A stretch of 16,148 nt of DNA from JBDZUZ01 sp040255445 (GTDB lineage Bacteria > Planctomycetota > Phycisphaerae > Phycisphaerales > UBA1924): assembly GCA_040255445.1 (NCBI GenBank), contig JBDZUZ010000086.1, positions 1 to 16,148 on the forward strand, given 5' to 3'. Of the stretch, positions 1 through 6,712 are shown in pieces. Made by a program: the position numbers and the translations under genes. The notes beneath the pieces were generated by a model that was given only the letters and a program-made list of their open reading frames with translations, searched no databases and had not been told where the DNA came from. Within the stretch, counting starts at the first letter, position 1. Each line of letters starts with the position of its first letter.

Positions 1-1
1 C

Positions 2-763
2 GCCGGGCAGAACAGCCTGGGCCTGACCGAGAGCCTGTCGGGCGGTGAGTTCGCCAACAGCATTCTGGGCGCCGCCCCGGCCCTGGGCGTCGCCGGTCAG
101 TTCCTCGACGACATCCAGGTCGACTTCCTCATCAAGGCCACCCAGGCCGACCGCCGCACGGTCAGCCTGACCGCCCCGCGTCTGACCTTCACCAACGGCC
201 AGACCGCCAACATCTACGTCGCCACCCAGGTCGCTTTCGTCTCCGACCTCAACCCCGTCGTCTCCGAGTCGGCCGTCGGCTTCGACCCGGACCTGGGCGT
301 CGTCAACGAAGGCGTGCGTCTGCTCGTCGAGGGCACTGTCTCGGCCGACCGCCGCTACGTCACGATGAACGTCGACGCCGCGGTGGCCCGCATCGAGGGC
401 TTCGCCAACACCCCGGTCACCGCGATCGCCGGCGGCCAGCTGGTCAACTCCGCGGCGACCCAGTCGTTCATCCAGCGGCCGACCACCACGGTCACCCGCG
501 TGCAAACGACCGTCACCGTTCCCGACCAGGGCACCATCCTGCTCGGCGGCCAGCGGCTCGTGACCGAGCGTGAGGTCGAGACCGGCGTGCCGGTGCTCTC
601 CAAGATCCCGGTGCTCAACCGCTTCTTCACCAACCGCATCGAGACCAAGGAAGAGCAGACCCTGCTCATCCTGATCAAGCCGACCATCCTCATCCAGAAC
701 GAGGAAGAGGAGAAGAACTTCCCCGGTCTGGCCGAGTCGGTCCGGGCGCCCTTCGCCGGCTGA
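2..763 (+). CDS. Secretin (type II/III secretion or type IV pilus family), C-terminal part
   Basis: The reading frame is open from base 2, so the gene begins before the window and only the last 253 residues are seen. Secretins form the multimeric outer-membrane gate of type II/III secretion or type IV pilus machines. Visible are the family's C-terminal beta-domain segments: an early 'QVDFLIKATQ...SLTAPRLTFTNGQTANI' stretch, then 'TVTVPDQGTILLGGQR' followed by 'GVPVLSKIPVLNRFF' and 'EEQTLLILIKPTI', the classic secretin signature and its closing strands. An ATG at 314 lies inside the domain and is not the true start. The acidic tail after the last strand (QNEEEEKN) is short, with no obvious pilotin-binding domain. 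The gene ends at a strong terminator. Without the N domains and neighbours, GspD cannot be told from PilQ or a planctomycete-specific secretin. Confidence 0.9.
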   Translation, partial: AGQNSLGLTESLSGGEFANSILGAAPALGVAGQFLDDIQVDFLIKATQADRRTVSLTAPRLTFTNGQTANIYVATQVAFVSDLNPVVSESAVGFDPDLGVVNEGVRLLVEGTVSADRRYVTMNVDAAVARIEGFANTPVTAIAGGQLVNSAATQSFIQRPTTTVTRVQTTVTVPDQGTILLGGQRLVTEREVETGVPVLSKIPVLNRFFTNRIETKEEQTLLILIKPTILIQNEEEEKNFPGLAESVRAPFAG

Positions 764-793
764 TCCGGCGGCGGCTCGATCCGCTGATCTCCA

Positions 794-829
794 AAGGGCC
801 CGGGCGGAAGCGTCCGGGCCCTTCTTGTT
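794..829 (+). terminator. Intrinsic terminator of the secretin gene
   Basis: A 13-bp stem (794-806 with 811-823, one G-T pair) closes on a GAAG tetraloop and is followed by CTTGTTT. It lies 30 bases after the secretin stop codon and separates that transcript from the STAS gene. Confidence 0.85.
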
Positions 830-868
830 TCCAGCAAGTCCTGCAATGCGGCTCCGCGGGGGCCGGTC

Positions 869-899
869 TTGATGTCCCCCGTCCCCGGGCCGCTATCAT
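869..899 (+). promoter_or_regulatory. Candidate sigma-70 promoter of the STAS/HATPase pair
   Basis: TTGATG at 869-874 (-35) and TATCAT at 894-899 (-10, five of six consensus bases) are separated by 19 bp, one or two more than ideal. The site lies downstream of the secretin terminator, and transcription would start about 80 bases before the STAS start codon. The match is by eye only. Confidence 0.35.
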
Positions 900-934
900 C
901 GCCGTCCCGGCCCGCATCGCGGCCGCGACAACTG

Positions 935-963
935 CCGCGCCACCCGCCGCGCCGCCCGCCGCG
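935..963 (+). repeat. 12-bp tandem repeat in the STAS leader
   Basis: CCGCGCCACCCG (935-946) is followed by CCGCGCCGCCCG (947-958), which differs at one base, and by a partial third copy CCGCG (959-963). It lies in the untranslated leader just before the ribosome binding site. Confidence 0.6.
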
Positions 964-986
964 TTCGCTTCAGAGGAGTCTCGTAC

Positions 987-1346
987 ATGGCGTCCCCCGA
1001 CACCAGGATCAGGGTCAAAAGGCACGATGGGATTACGCAGGTCGAATTCCTCGACCGCAACATCCTCGATGAAGCAAACATCCAGATCATCGGCGAGGAG
1101 ATCGGCGGCCTGGTCGACGCAGAGGCCAAGCCCAAGCTGCTGATCAGCTTCCAGAATGTCGAGCACCTTTCGTCCGCCGCGCTCGGCGCCCTGATCACGA
1201 TCAATCAGCGCGTCCGCGCCAAGAGCGGGCAGCTCCGTCTCGCGGACATCGACCCGCAGATCTACGAGGTCTTCGTGATCACGCGGCTCAACAAGATCTT
1301 CTCGATCCACGAGACCAGCGAGGACGCGGTCAAGAGCTTCGAGTAA
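987..1346 (+). CDS. STAS-domain anti-sigma-factor antagonist (SpoIIAA/RsbV-like)
   Basis: This is a 119-residue single STAS domain, the usual length for SpoIIAA/RsbV-type antagonists. Such cytoplasmic proteins bind a HATPase-type anti-sigma kinase and are switched off when it phosphorylates a serine. The central strand and loop 'KLLISFQNVEHLSSAALGAL' (about residues 50-69) matches the STAS core, but the canonical D-S-S-G-L-G becomes S-S-A-A-L-G. S62 or S63 is therefore the possible phosphosite, and alanine sits where the usual phosphoserine would align. The ATG is well placed behind AGAGGAG (972-978). The next gene is an RsbW-like ATPase 62 bp downstream, which supports a partner-switching role. 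No PP2C phosphatase is visible nearby. The family is certain; the target is unknown. Confidence 0.9.
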   Translation: MASPDTRIRVKRHDGITQVEFLDRNILDEANIQIIGEEIGGLVDAEAKPKLLISFQNVEHLSSAALGALITINQRVRAKSGQLRLADIDPQIYEVFVITRLNKIFSIHETSEDAVKSFE

Positions 1347-1408
1347 CGGCACGACCGACGGCCGCCGCGGTGTGTCGCGGCGGGCCCAACAGCGCGCGTG
1401 GCCCCGCG

Positions 1409-1843
1409 ATGACGACACCCAACAGCGCCCCGCTGTCAGCGACCCAGGCGGTTCCCAACGACCCCGCCGCTGTCGAGCGCGCCCAGTCGCAGCTTGTGCA
1501 GGCCGTCGAGACGATGGGCTACCCCAAGGCCGCGGTCTTTGCCATCCGTCTCGCGGTGCAGGAAGCCTGCGCCAACGCCTTCAACCACGGCCACAAGGAC
1601 CTCCCCCCCACCGCCACGATCGAGATCGCCTACCAGGTCTCGGCGGACGAGGTGCGAATCACCGTGACCGATCAAGGCCCGGGCTTCGACCCCGCCTCGA
1701 TCCCCGACCCCACGCTCGATGAGAACCTCGAGCAGCCCTCGGGCCGCGGCCTGCTGCTCATGCGGGCCTACATGACCAGCGTCGAGTACAGCGACAAGGG
1801 CAACCAGCTCCGTATGTATTACCGCCGGCCCGCCAAAGGCTGA
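1409..1843 (+). CDS. RsbW/SpoIIAB-like anti-sigma regulatory ATP-binding protein
   Basis: This 144-residue protein is a GHKL-type HATPase domain of the anti-sigma kinase class, which sequesters a partner or phosphorylates the STAS antagonist. The N box is 'QEACANAFNHG' with E52 and N56. The G1 box is 'DQGPGF' (D88, G90, G92). The G2 box is 'GRGLLLM' (112-118). The ATG at 1409 is preferred. An in-frame GTG at 1370 would add 13 arginine/glycine-rich residues and has no ribosome site. Neither start has a good Shine-Dalgarno, so coupling to the STAS gene is likely. Loop residues between G1 and G2 are short, as in RsbW-like rather than histidine-kinase ATPases. The partner sigma factor cannot be read from the sequence. 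Confidence 0.88.
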   Translation: MTTPNSAPLSATQAVPNDPAAVERAQSQLVQAVETMGYPKAAVFAIRLAVQEACANAFNHGHKDLPPTATIEIAYQVSADEVRITVTDQGPGFDPASIPDPTLDENLEQPSGRGLLLMRAYMTSVEYSDKGNQLRMYYRRPAKG

Positions 1844-2001
1844 GCCCGGCCGGCCCCACCTGTCCGACACGCCCTCGCCCGTCACGCCCTGTCCCGGCGG
1901 GGTCACGGGGGGCCTCCAGACTCCGATCGGCCGCGGCGGACGAATACCAGCCGGCCGGACAGTTCCAGCCACGAGATCCTCGCCCGACGCCCGCCGCGGC
2001 G

Positions 2002-2030
2002 TTGAGAGGGACTCGCAACTGCCCTAAACT
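2002..2030 (+). promoter_or_regulatory. Probable promoter of the isc operon
   Basis: TTGAGA (2002-2007) and TAAACT (2025-2030) are separated by exactly 17 bp, the best sigma-70-like promoter in the window. They sit at the edge of a short AT-rich island in otherwise GC-rich DNA. The expected start is near 2037, about 95 bases before the iscS ATG. Confidence 0.6.
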
Positions 2031-2054
2031 GGAATGATTCTAAAAATCAATTCC
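2031..2054 (+). promoter_or_regulatory. Dyad at the isc transcription start, candidate operator
   Basis: The arms GGAAT-GATT (2031-2039) and AATC-A-ATTCC (2045-2054) are inverted repeats of nine bases each, with one extra A and a 5-base centre (CTAAA). The dyad abuts the -10 element and covers the expected start site, a typical position for a repressor. An iron- or Fe-S-responsive regulator such as an Rrf2/IscR or Fur family protein is a reasonable guess, but the sequence was not matched to a known motif. Confidence 0.45.
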
Positions 2055-2131
2055 GCTGCCGCGATCCCGCAGGGGCCCCGTCCCCGGCCGAATCCGGTCG
2101 CGAATCGGACCTCAAGCCCGCGAGGAGGACT

Positions 2132-3373
2132 ATGTCCCTCAAGTTCCCGCTCTATTTCGATCACGCCGCCACCACGCCCTGCGACCCCCGCGTTGTCGAG
2201 GCGATGTTGCCCTACTTCACCGAGATCTACGGCAACCCCGGCAGCCGCAACCACGCCTTCGGCTGGGCCGCCGAGGAGGGCGTCGACAAGGCCCGCCAGC
2301 AAGTGGCCGATCTGATCGGCGCGGACCGCAAGGAGGTCATCTTCACCTCCGGCGCGACCGAGTCGAACAACATCGCCATCAAGGGCGCGGCGTACATGTA
2401 CGAGAAGCACGCCGCCGGCTCGGGCAAGTGCCGCGGCCACATCATCTCCTGCACCATCGAGCACAAGGCCACGCTCGACCCCTGCAAGCGCCTCCAGAAG
2501 GAGGGCTTCGAGGTCACCTTCCTCGACCCGCCCAAGGACGGCATCGTCACCGCCGAGATGGTCAAGAACGCCATGCGCGACGACACCATCCTGGTGTCGA
2601 TCATGTGGGCGAACAACGAACTGGGCACGATCAACGAGGTCCGCGAGATCGGCCAGCTCTGCCACGACCGCGATGTGATCTTCCACACCGATGCGACGCA
2701 GTGGGTCGGCAAGATGCCCACCGATGTCGACAAGGACAACATCGACCTGCTCAGCATGAGCGGGCACAAGCTTTACGGCCCCAAGGGCGTGGGCGCGTTG
2801 TACGTCCGCCGCCGCCGGCCCCGCGTCCGCCTGACCCCGCTCGTCGAGGGCGGCGGGCAGGAGCGCGGCTTCCGCTCGGGCACGCTCAACGTGACCGGTA
2901 TCGTCGGCCTGGGCGCGGCGTGCGAGATCGCCGGCCGCGAGATGGACAAAGACGGCGAGCGGCTCTTCAAGCTCCGCAAGCAGCTCGAGGACACCATCAC
3001 CAGCTCGCTCGAGACCACGCAGATCAACGGCCACCGCGACAAGCGCCTGCCGCACATCACCAACATCTCCTTCGGCTTTGTCGAGGGCGAGAGCCTGATG
3101 ATGGCCGTCAAGGAGATCGCCTGCTCCAGCGGCTCGGCGTGCACCAGCGCCAGCCTCGAGCCCAGCTACGTGCTCAAGTCGATCGGCATCGGCGACGACC
3201 TCGCCCACTCCTCGCTGCGGCTCAGCCTGGGCCGCTGGACGACGCAGGAGCAGGTCGATTACACGGCCAAGGCAATCATCAAGGCCGTCAACAAGCTCCG
3301 CGAGCTGAGCCCCCTCTTCGACATGCACAAGGAAGGCATCGACCTCTCGAAGGTCGTCTGGGGCCACCACTAA
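2132..3373 (+). CDS. iscS: Cysteine desulfurase IscS
   Basis: This 413-residue PLP enzyme converts cysteine to alanine and passes the sulfur as persulfide to IscU and other acceptors. Features in order: N-terminal 'YFDHAATTP', 'FTSGATESNN' (about 71-80), 'SGHKLYGPKG' with PLP lysine K213, 'RSGTLN', and the catalytic loop 'SSGSACTSASLEPSYVL' with C337. The SGSACTSAS form is the group I (IscS) hallmark, not the SufS type. Length is close to E. coli IscS, with a C-terminal tail of about 20 extra residues ending HH. The ATG follows a strong GAGGAGGA (2122-2129). iscU starts 51 bp downstream and iscA follows. NifS is the only serious alternative name. Confidence 0.96.
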   Translation: MSLKFPLYFDHAATTPCDPRVVEAMLPYFTEIYGNPGSRNHAFGWAAEEGVDKARQQVADLIGADRKEVIFTSGATESNNIAIKGAAYMYEKHAAGSGKCRGHIISCTIEHKATLDPCKRLQKEGFEVTFLDPPKDGIVTAEMVKNAMRDDTILVSIMWANNELGTINEVREIGQLCHDRDVIFHTDATQWVGKMPTDVDKDNIDLLSMSGHKLYGPKGVGALYVRRRRPRVRLTPLVEGGGQERGFRSGTLNVTGIVGLGAACEIAGREMDKDGERLFKLRKQLEDTITSSLETTQINGHRDKRLPHITNISFGFVEGESLMMAVKEIACSSGSACTSASLEPSYVLKSIGIGDDLAHSSLRLSLGRWTTQEQVDYTAKAIIKAVNKLRELSPLFDMHKEGIDLSKVVWGHH

Positions 3374-3424
3374 GGCCGCCGCGGCATCGAACTCAAAGAC
3401 ACCACACCGACACGAGGTGAAGAC

Positions 3425-3856
3425 ATGGCATACGGACCCAAGATCATCGACCACTACGAGAACCCGCGCAACGTGGGCTCGTTCGGCACACAGTCCGAGA
3501 TCAAGACCCGCAAGGACATCGGCGTCGGCCTCGTCGGTGCGCCCGAGTGCGGCGATGTGATGCAGCTCCAGATCAAGGTCGACGCGGCCGGCCGCATCGA
3601 GGACGCCAAGTTCAAGTGCTTCGGCTGCGGCTCGGCGATCGCCAGCAGCTCCCTGGCCACCGAGTGGCTCAAGGGCAAGACGATCGATGAGGGCCTGGCG
3701 ATCAAGAACACGCAGATCGTCGAGGAGCTCGCCCTCCCGCCGGTCAAGATCCACTGCTCGGTCCTGGCCGAGGACGCGATCCGGGCGGCGATCAGCGACT
3801 ACAAGACCAAGAACGGCGTGACTTCCGACAGCGAGGCCAAGGCCGCGGCCCACTGA
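3425..3856 (+). CDS. iscU: Fe-S cluster scaffold IscU
   Basis: This 143-residue scaffold assembles [2Fe-2S] clusters from sulfur supplied by IscS. The ligand residues are all present: C42 in 'GAPECGDVM' with D44, C68 in 'FGCGSAIASSS', and H110-C111 in 'KIHCSVLAEDAI'. The 'LPPVK' at 104-108 is the motif that the HscA chaperone binds in characterised Isc systems, so a HscA/HscB pair is expected somewhere in the genome. The extension after the core (about 15 residues) is alanine/lysine-rich. Start ATG follows GAGGTGA (3414-3420). An extra cysteine, C65, precedes the CxxC-like C65-F-G-C68, which is also common in IscU proteins. Confidence 0.96.
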   Translation: MAYGPKIIDHYENPRNVGSFGTQSEIKTRKDIGVGLVGAPECGDVMQLQIKVDAAGRIEDAKFKCFGCGSAIASSSLATEWLKGKTIDEGLAIKNTQIVEELALPPVKIHCSVLAEDAIRAAISDYKTKNGVTSDSEAKAAAH

Positions 3857-3979
3857 TCCCCGCAACGGCCGCGGGCCGAACAAGGCCCGTCCGGCAGGCG
3901 TAGATCAACTGAAGGCTACAGTTCCGACCCCACGCGGGCCCGTGACCGGTCCGCCGACCGCACCGGAGATTCCGACCCC
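3857..3979 (+). promoter_or_regulatory. iscU-iscA spacer with two small hairpins
   Basis: The 123-bp spacer is long for an operon. It contains CGGGCC-GAACAA-GGCCCG (3872-3889) and AACTG-AAGGCTA-CAGTT (3907-3923). Neither has a T-run, so they are not intrinsic terminators. They could be processing or stability elements that set the level of IscA relative to IscS/IscU. No convincing separate promoter is seen. Confidence 0.3.
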
Positions 3980-4360
3980 ATGGCAACCGACACCACCACC
4001 CTTCCCCAGGCCGGCGCCGAGACCGAGCAGGGCGTCCTCCTCACCGAGGCCGCGGCGAAGGAGATCCGCCACATCATCGAGCAGCAGGAGCTCGACGCCG
4101 ACAAGGTCCGCCTGCGGGTGGGCGTCAAGGGCGGCGGCTGCTCCGGGTTCAGCTACATCCTCGACCTGACCGAGTCGCAGAAGGACACCGACGAGGTCTT
4201 CGAGCGGCACGGGATCAAGCTGATCTGCGACCCCAAGAGCCTCCTGTACCTCAACGGCACGACCGTCGACTTCCGCGACGAGATCATGGGCCGCGGCTTC
4301 GTCTTCAAGAACCCCAACGCCACCAGTTCCTGCGGCTGCGGGTCCAGCTTCGCCGTCTGA
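3980..4360 (+). CDS. iscA: A-type iron-sulfur carrier protein IscA/ErpA
   Basis: This 126-residue HesB/IscA-family protein has about 18 extra N-terminal residues before the core that starts 'VLLTEAAAKEI'. The three conserved cysteines are present: C54 in 'GGGCSGFSY', and C118 and C120 in 'SSCGCGSSF' near the C-terminus. A-type carriers receive clusters or iron and deliver them to target apoproteins. The position third after iscS and iscU supports the IscA name, but ErpA or SufA are equivalent by sequence alone. GGAG (3965-3968) lies 11 bases before the ATG, an acceptable if slightly long spacing. The stop is 27 bases before the assembly gap, so what follows it in the genome is unknown. Confidence 0.93.
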   Translation: MATDTTTLPQAGAETEQGVLLTEAAAKEIRHIIEQQELDADKVRLRVGVKGGGCSGFSYILDLTESQKDTDEVFERHGIKLICDPKSLLYLNGTTVDFRDEIMGRGFVFKNPNATSSCGCGSSFAV

Positions 4361-4387
4361 CCGGCCGGACATACCCAGATTCCTGAA

Positions 4388-4397
4388 NNNNNNNNNN
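4388..4397. other. Assembly gap (10 N)
   Basis: Ten undefined bases mark a join of two contigs. The true gap length may differ from ten. Sequence on either side is consistent with intergenic DNA. Genes such as hscB or hscA could be missing here, and gene order across this point should be treated as provisional. Confidence 0.95.
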
Positions 4398-4511
4398 GGT
4401 GGATGAGGCCCGCCCGGAGACGGCGGGACAGGCCACGGGCTGGAAGCCCGGGCGTTATCGGACGACGCGCCGCCGGGCCAGCCCCGGCAAGGCCACCTCG
4501 GAAGGGTGGGT

Positions 4512-4997
4512 ATGAGCCAGGCACCGACGCCGCTTGAGACAACCCACGGTTACTCGCCGCCGACCGTGACCCAGTTCAGTGTCTTCCTCACCAACAAGGT
4601 CGGGAAGCTCTTCGATCTGGTCGAGGCGTTCGACGGCACGCAGTGCCAGATCTGTGCGCTCTCTGTCCACGAGGCCAGCGACCACGCGGTCGTCCGCATC
4701 ATCACCAACTGCGCCCAGACCGCCCGCGACATCCTCAAGAAGGAGTCGCTGCCCTACAGCGTCCGCGAGGTGCTCGTCGTCCAGATCACCGGGCGCCACT
4801 CGCTGGGCAGCATGTGCCTGTGCCTGCTCGCCGCGGAGCTGTCGATCCAGTTCGCCTACCCGCTGATGCTCCGTGGCGACGGGATGCCAACGATCGCTCT
4901 CGCGGTCGACGACCTCACCCTTGCCGGCCAGATCCTCCGCCGCAAGGAGTACCGGCTGCTGGGCGAGGCGGACCTGCCCGGCGGGTGCCACCGGTAA
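4512..4997 (+). CDS. Tandem ACT-domain protein (amino-acid sensing)
   Basis: This 161-residue protein carries two ACT-like halves. The first, about 18-92, runs from 'TQFSVFLTNKVGKLFDLVEA' through 'DHAVVRIITNCAQTARDIL' to 'VREVLVVQI'. The second is a weaker copy, about 98-155, with 'LLAAELSIQFAYPLM', 'MPTIALAVDDLTLAGQIL' and 'YRLLGEADL'. ACT domains bind small ligands, usually amino acids, at domain interfaces. No catalytic domain is present, so a regulatory role is likely; similar proteins are sometimes annotated as acetolactate synthase regulatory subunits. The ATG at 4512 follows GGAAGG at good spacing; a GTG two codons upstream lacks a ribosome site. The stop codon touches the next gene's start. 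The true partner is unknown. Confidence 0.75.
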   Translation: MSQAPTPLETTHGYSPPTVTQFSVFLTNKVGKLFDLVEAFDGTQCQICALSVHEASDHAVVRIITNCAQTARDILKKESLPYSVREVLVVQITGRHSLGSMCLCLLAAELSIQFAYPLMLRGDGMPTIALAVDDLTLAGQILRRKEYRLLGEADLPGGCHR

Positions 4998-5651
4998 ATG
5001 GCATCAACCCCGATCTGTATCTTCGACCTCGACGGCACGCTGATCGATTCGCTTGGGTGCATCGTCGTGTCCGCGAATCAGACGTTCGCAGCGCACGGTC
5101 TGCCCGAGCGCTCGCGTGAGGACATCGTCAAGTGGGTCGGTGTGCCGCTCGAGCGGTCGCTGAGCCTGATCCAGGGCACCGAGTTCAAGGGTCAACAACT
5201 CGCCGCGCTCATCGACACATACCGCGCCGCCTACCGGGCCGCGGCGGCGCAACACCTGCGACTCTTTGGCGGCATCGCCGACCTCCTCGCTGACCTGGGC
5301 GAACGCGGCACACGGATGGGCGTCGCCACCAGCAAGAAGACGGCGATCGCGATCGAGAACCTCGAACAACTCGGTGTGCTGCGCCATCTGCCGGTGGTGA
5401 TCGGCGCGGACATGGTCACCCGCTACAAGCCCGACCCCGAGAGCGTGCACCGCACGCTCGAGGGCCTGCGCGGGCACACCTCCGACACGGTTGTCGTCGG
5501 CGATACGAGTTTCGACATCGAGATGGGCCGCGCCGCCGGCTGCCGCACGATCGGCGTGACCTGGGGCTCGCACGACGATGCGACGCTCCGCAGCGCCGGC
5601 GCCGACGAGGTCGCGGGATCTGTCGAGGCCCTCGCCGCGCTGCTCCGCTGA
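4998..5651 (+). CDS. HAD-family phosphatase, phosphoglycolate phosphatase-like
   Basis: This 217-residue HAD subclass I hydrolase has all four motifs: I 'FDLDGTLIDS' (nucleophile D10, acid/base D12), II 'VATSKK' (T111/S112), III 'RYKPDP' (K144), IV 'VVGDTSFDIEMG' (D169, D173). A helical cap lies between motifs I and II, about residues 17-85. The length and cap fit the Gph/PGPase group, which removes phosphate from small metabolites such as 2-phosphoglycolate; substrates in this group are hard to predict. The ATG directly follows the TAA of the ACT gene (TAAATG), so the two are probably translationally coupled. It converges on trxB with 10 bp between the stop codons and no obvious terminator. 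Confidence 0.87.
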   Translation: MASTPICIFDLDGTLIDSLGCIVVSANQTFAAHGLPERSREDIVKWVGVPLERSLSLIQGTEFKGQQLAALIDTYRAAYRAAAAQHLRLFGGIADLLADLGERGTRMGVATSKKTAIAIENLEQLGVLRHLPVVIGADMVTRYKPDPESVHRTLEGLRGHTSDTVVVGDTSFDIEMGRAAGCRTIGVTWGSHDDATLRSAGADEVAGSVEALAALLR

Positions 5652-5661
5652 CAGGGGCGGG

Positions 5662-6645
5662 TTAGTCGATGCCCTTGGCCGCGAGCCAGCGCTCGGCGTC
5701 GAGCGCAGCCTGGCAACCCATGCCCGCCGCGGTCACCGCCTGGCGGTACTCGGCGTCGGCCACATCGCCCGCGGCGAAGACGCCGGGAAGGTTGGTGTGG
5801 CTGTGCCGGCTGCGGAGGATGATGTAGCCCTTGTCGTCGAACTCGAGGCCAGAGTCCTTCAGGAACTTTGTCGTGGGCGTGTGGCCGATGGCGACGAACA
5901 TGCCCTTGACCTCGAGGGTCGAGACCTCGCCGGTGACGACGTCCTTGAGGCGGATGCCGGTGATCTGCTGATCGCCCAGCACATCCTCGACCACCTTGTT
6001 CCACAGCACCTTGGCGTTGGGGCGGCTGAGGTAGCGCTCCTGCATGATCTTGCTGGCGCGGAGCGAATCGCGCCGGTGGATCACGTAGACAGTCGAGGCG
6101 AACTTGGTGAGGTAGGTGGCCTCCTCCATCGCCGTGTCGCCGCCCCCAACCACCGCCAGCGGCTGGTTTCGAAAGACGGGCAGCGCGCCATCGCACACAG
6201 CACAGGCGGAGACGCCGCCGCCGGTGCGTGCCAGCCGCATCTCGTTGGGCAGATTGAGCCAGTTGGCCGTGGCCCCCGTCGCGACGATCACCGAGTGCGT
6301 CTTCACGGGCTCACCCTCGGCGGGGTAGAGCGTGATGGGCGAGGACTTGAAGTCGACGCGGGCGATGTCGTCCTCGATGATCTTGGTGCCGAAGCGCTCC
6401 GCCTGGGCGCGGAACTGGTCCATCATCTCCGGGCCGCCGATGCCCTTGGGGAAACCGGGGTAGTTCTCGACATCGGTCGTCAGCATGAGCTGGCCGCCGG
6501 GCAGGACCGGGCCGGGGTCCTGCTTGGGGATGCCGACATAGACGACCGGGTTGAGCTGGGCGCGGGCGGCGTAGATCGCGGCGGTCCAGCCCGCGGGGCC
6601 CGAGCCGATGATCACGACCTTGTGGGGTTTGCTGCTGTCTGGCAT
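5662..6645 (-). CDS. trxB: Thioredoxin reductase
   Basis: This 327-residue flavoprotein reduces thioredoxin with NADPH in the cytoplasm. Features: FAD-binding 'GSGPAGWTAAIYAARA' (14-29), the redox pair in 'ACAVCDG' (C148, C151, with D152), NADPH-binding 'VVGGGDTAMEEA' (about 164-175), 'HRRDSLRA' whose arginines read the NADPH phosphate, and the closing FAD motif 'GVFAAGDVAD'. The length is normal for the low-molecular-weight bacterial form. The ATG lies 67 bp after the stop of the exported-protein gene on the same strand, so co-transcription is possible. No strong Shine-Dalgarno is seen before the ATG. Ferredoxin/flavodoxin-NADP reductases of similar fold lack the CAVC pair, so the call is firm. 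Confidence 0.96.
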   Translation of the reverse strand: MPDSSKPHKVVIIGSGPAGWTAAIYAARAQLNPVVYVGIPKQDPGPVLPGGQLMLTTDVENYPGFPKGIGGPEMMDQFRAQAERFGTKIIEDDIARVDFKSSPITLYPAEGEPVKTHSVIVATGATANWLNLPNEMRLARTGGGVSACAVCDGALPVFRNQPLAVVGGGDTAMEEATYLTKFASTVYVIHRRDSLRASKIMQERYLSRPNAKVLWNKVVEDVLGDQQITGIRLKDVVTGEVSTLEVKGMFVAIGHTPTTKFLKDSGLEFDDKGYIILRSRHSHTNLPGVFAAGDVADAEYRQAVTAAGMGCQAALDAERWLAAKGID

Positions 6646-6712
6646 GGTTCTTTGATGTCGATCGGCCGCCCTTGTGACGCGGCGGCGCGTGGCTTGCTTT
6701 CGCCCGGCACGT

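Noticed and set aside
2024..3883. A 619-codon open frame on the minus strand opposite iscS and iscU
   Set aside because: It is a shadow of the GC-rich plus-strand genes: low-complexity Leu/Asp/Val/Ala translation, no domain, and it covers two certain genes.
4436..4450. CGGGCT-GGA-AGCCCG hairpin before the ACT gene, as a riboswitch part
   Set aside because: No conserved riboswitch core was recognised, the upstream part is cut by the assembly gap, and a lone 6-bp hairpin is common in GC-rich DNA.
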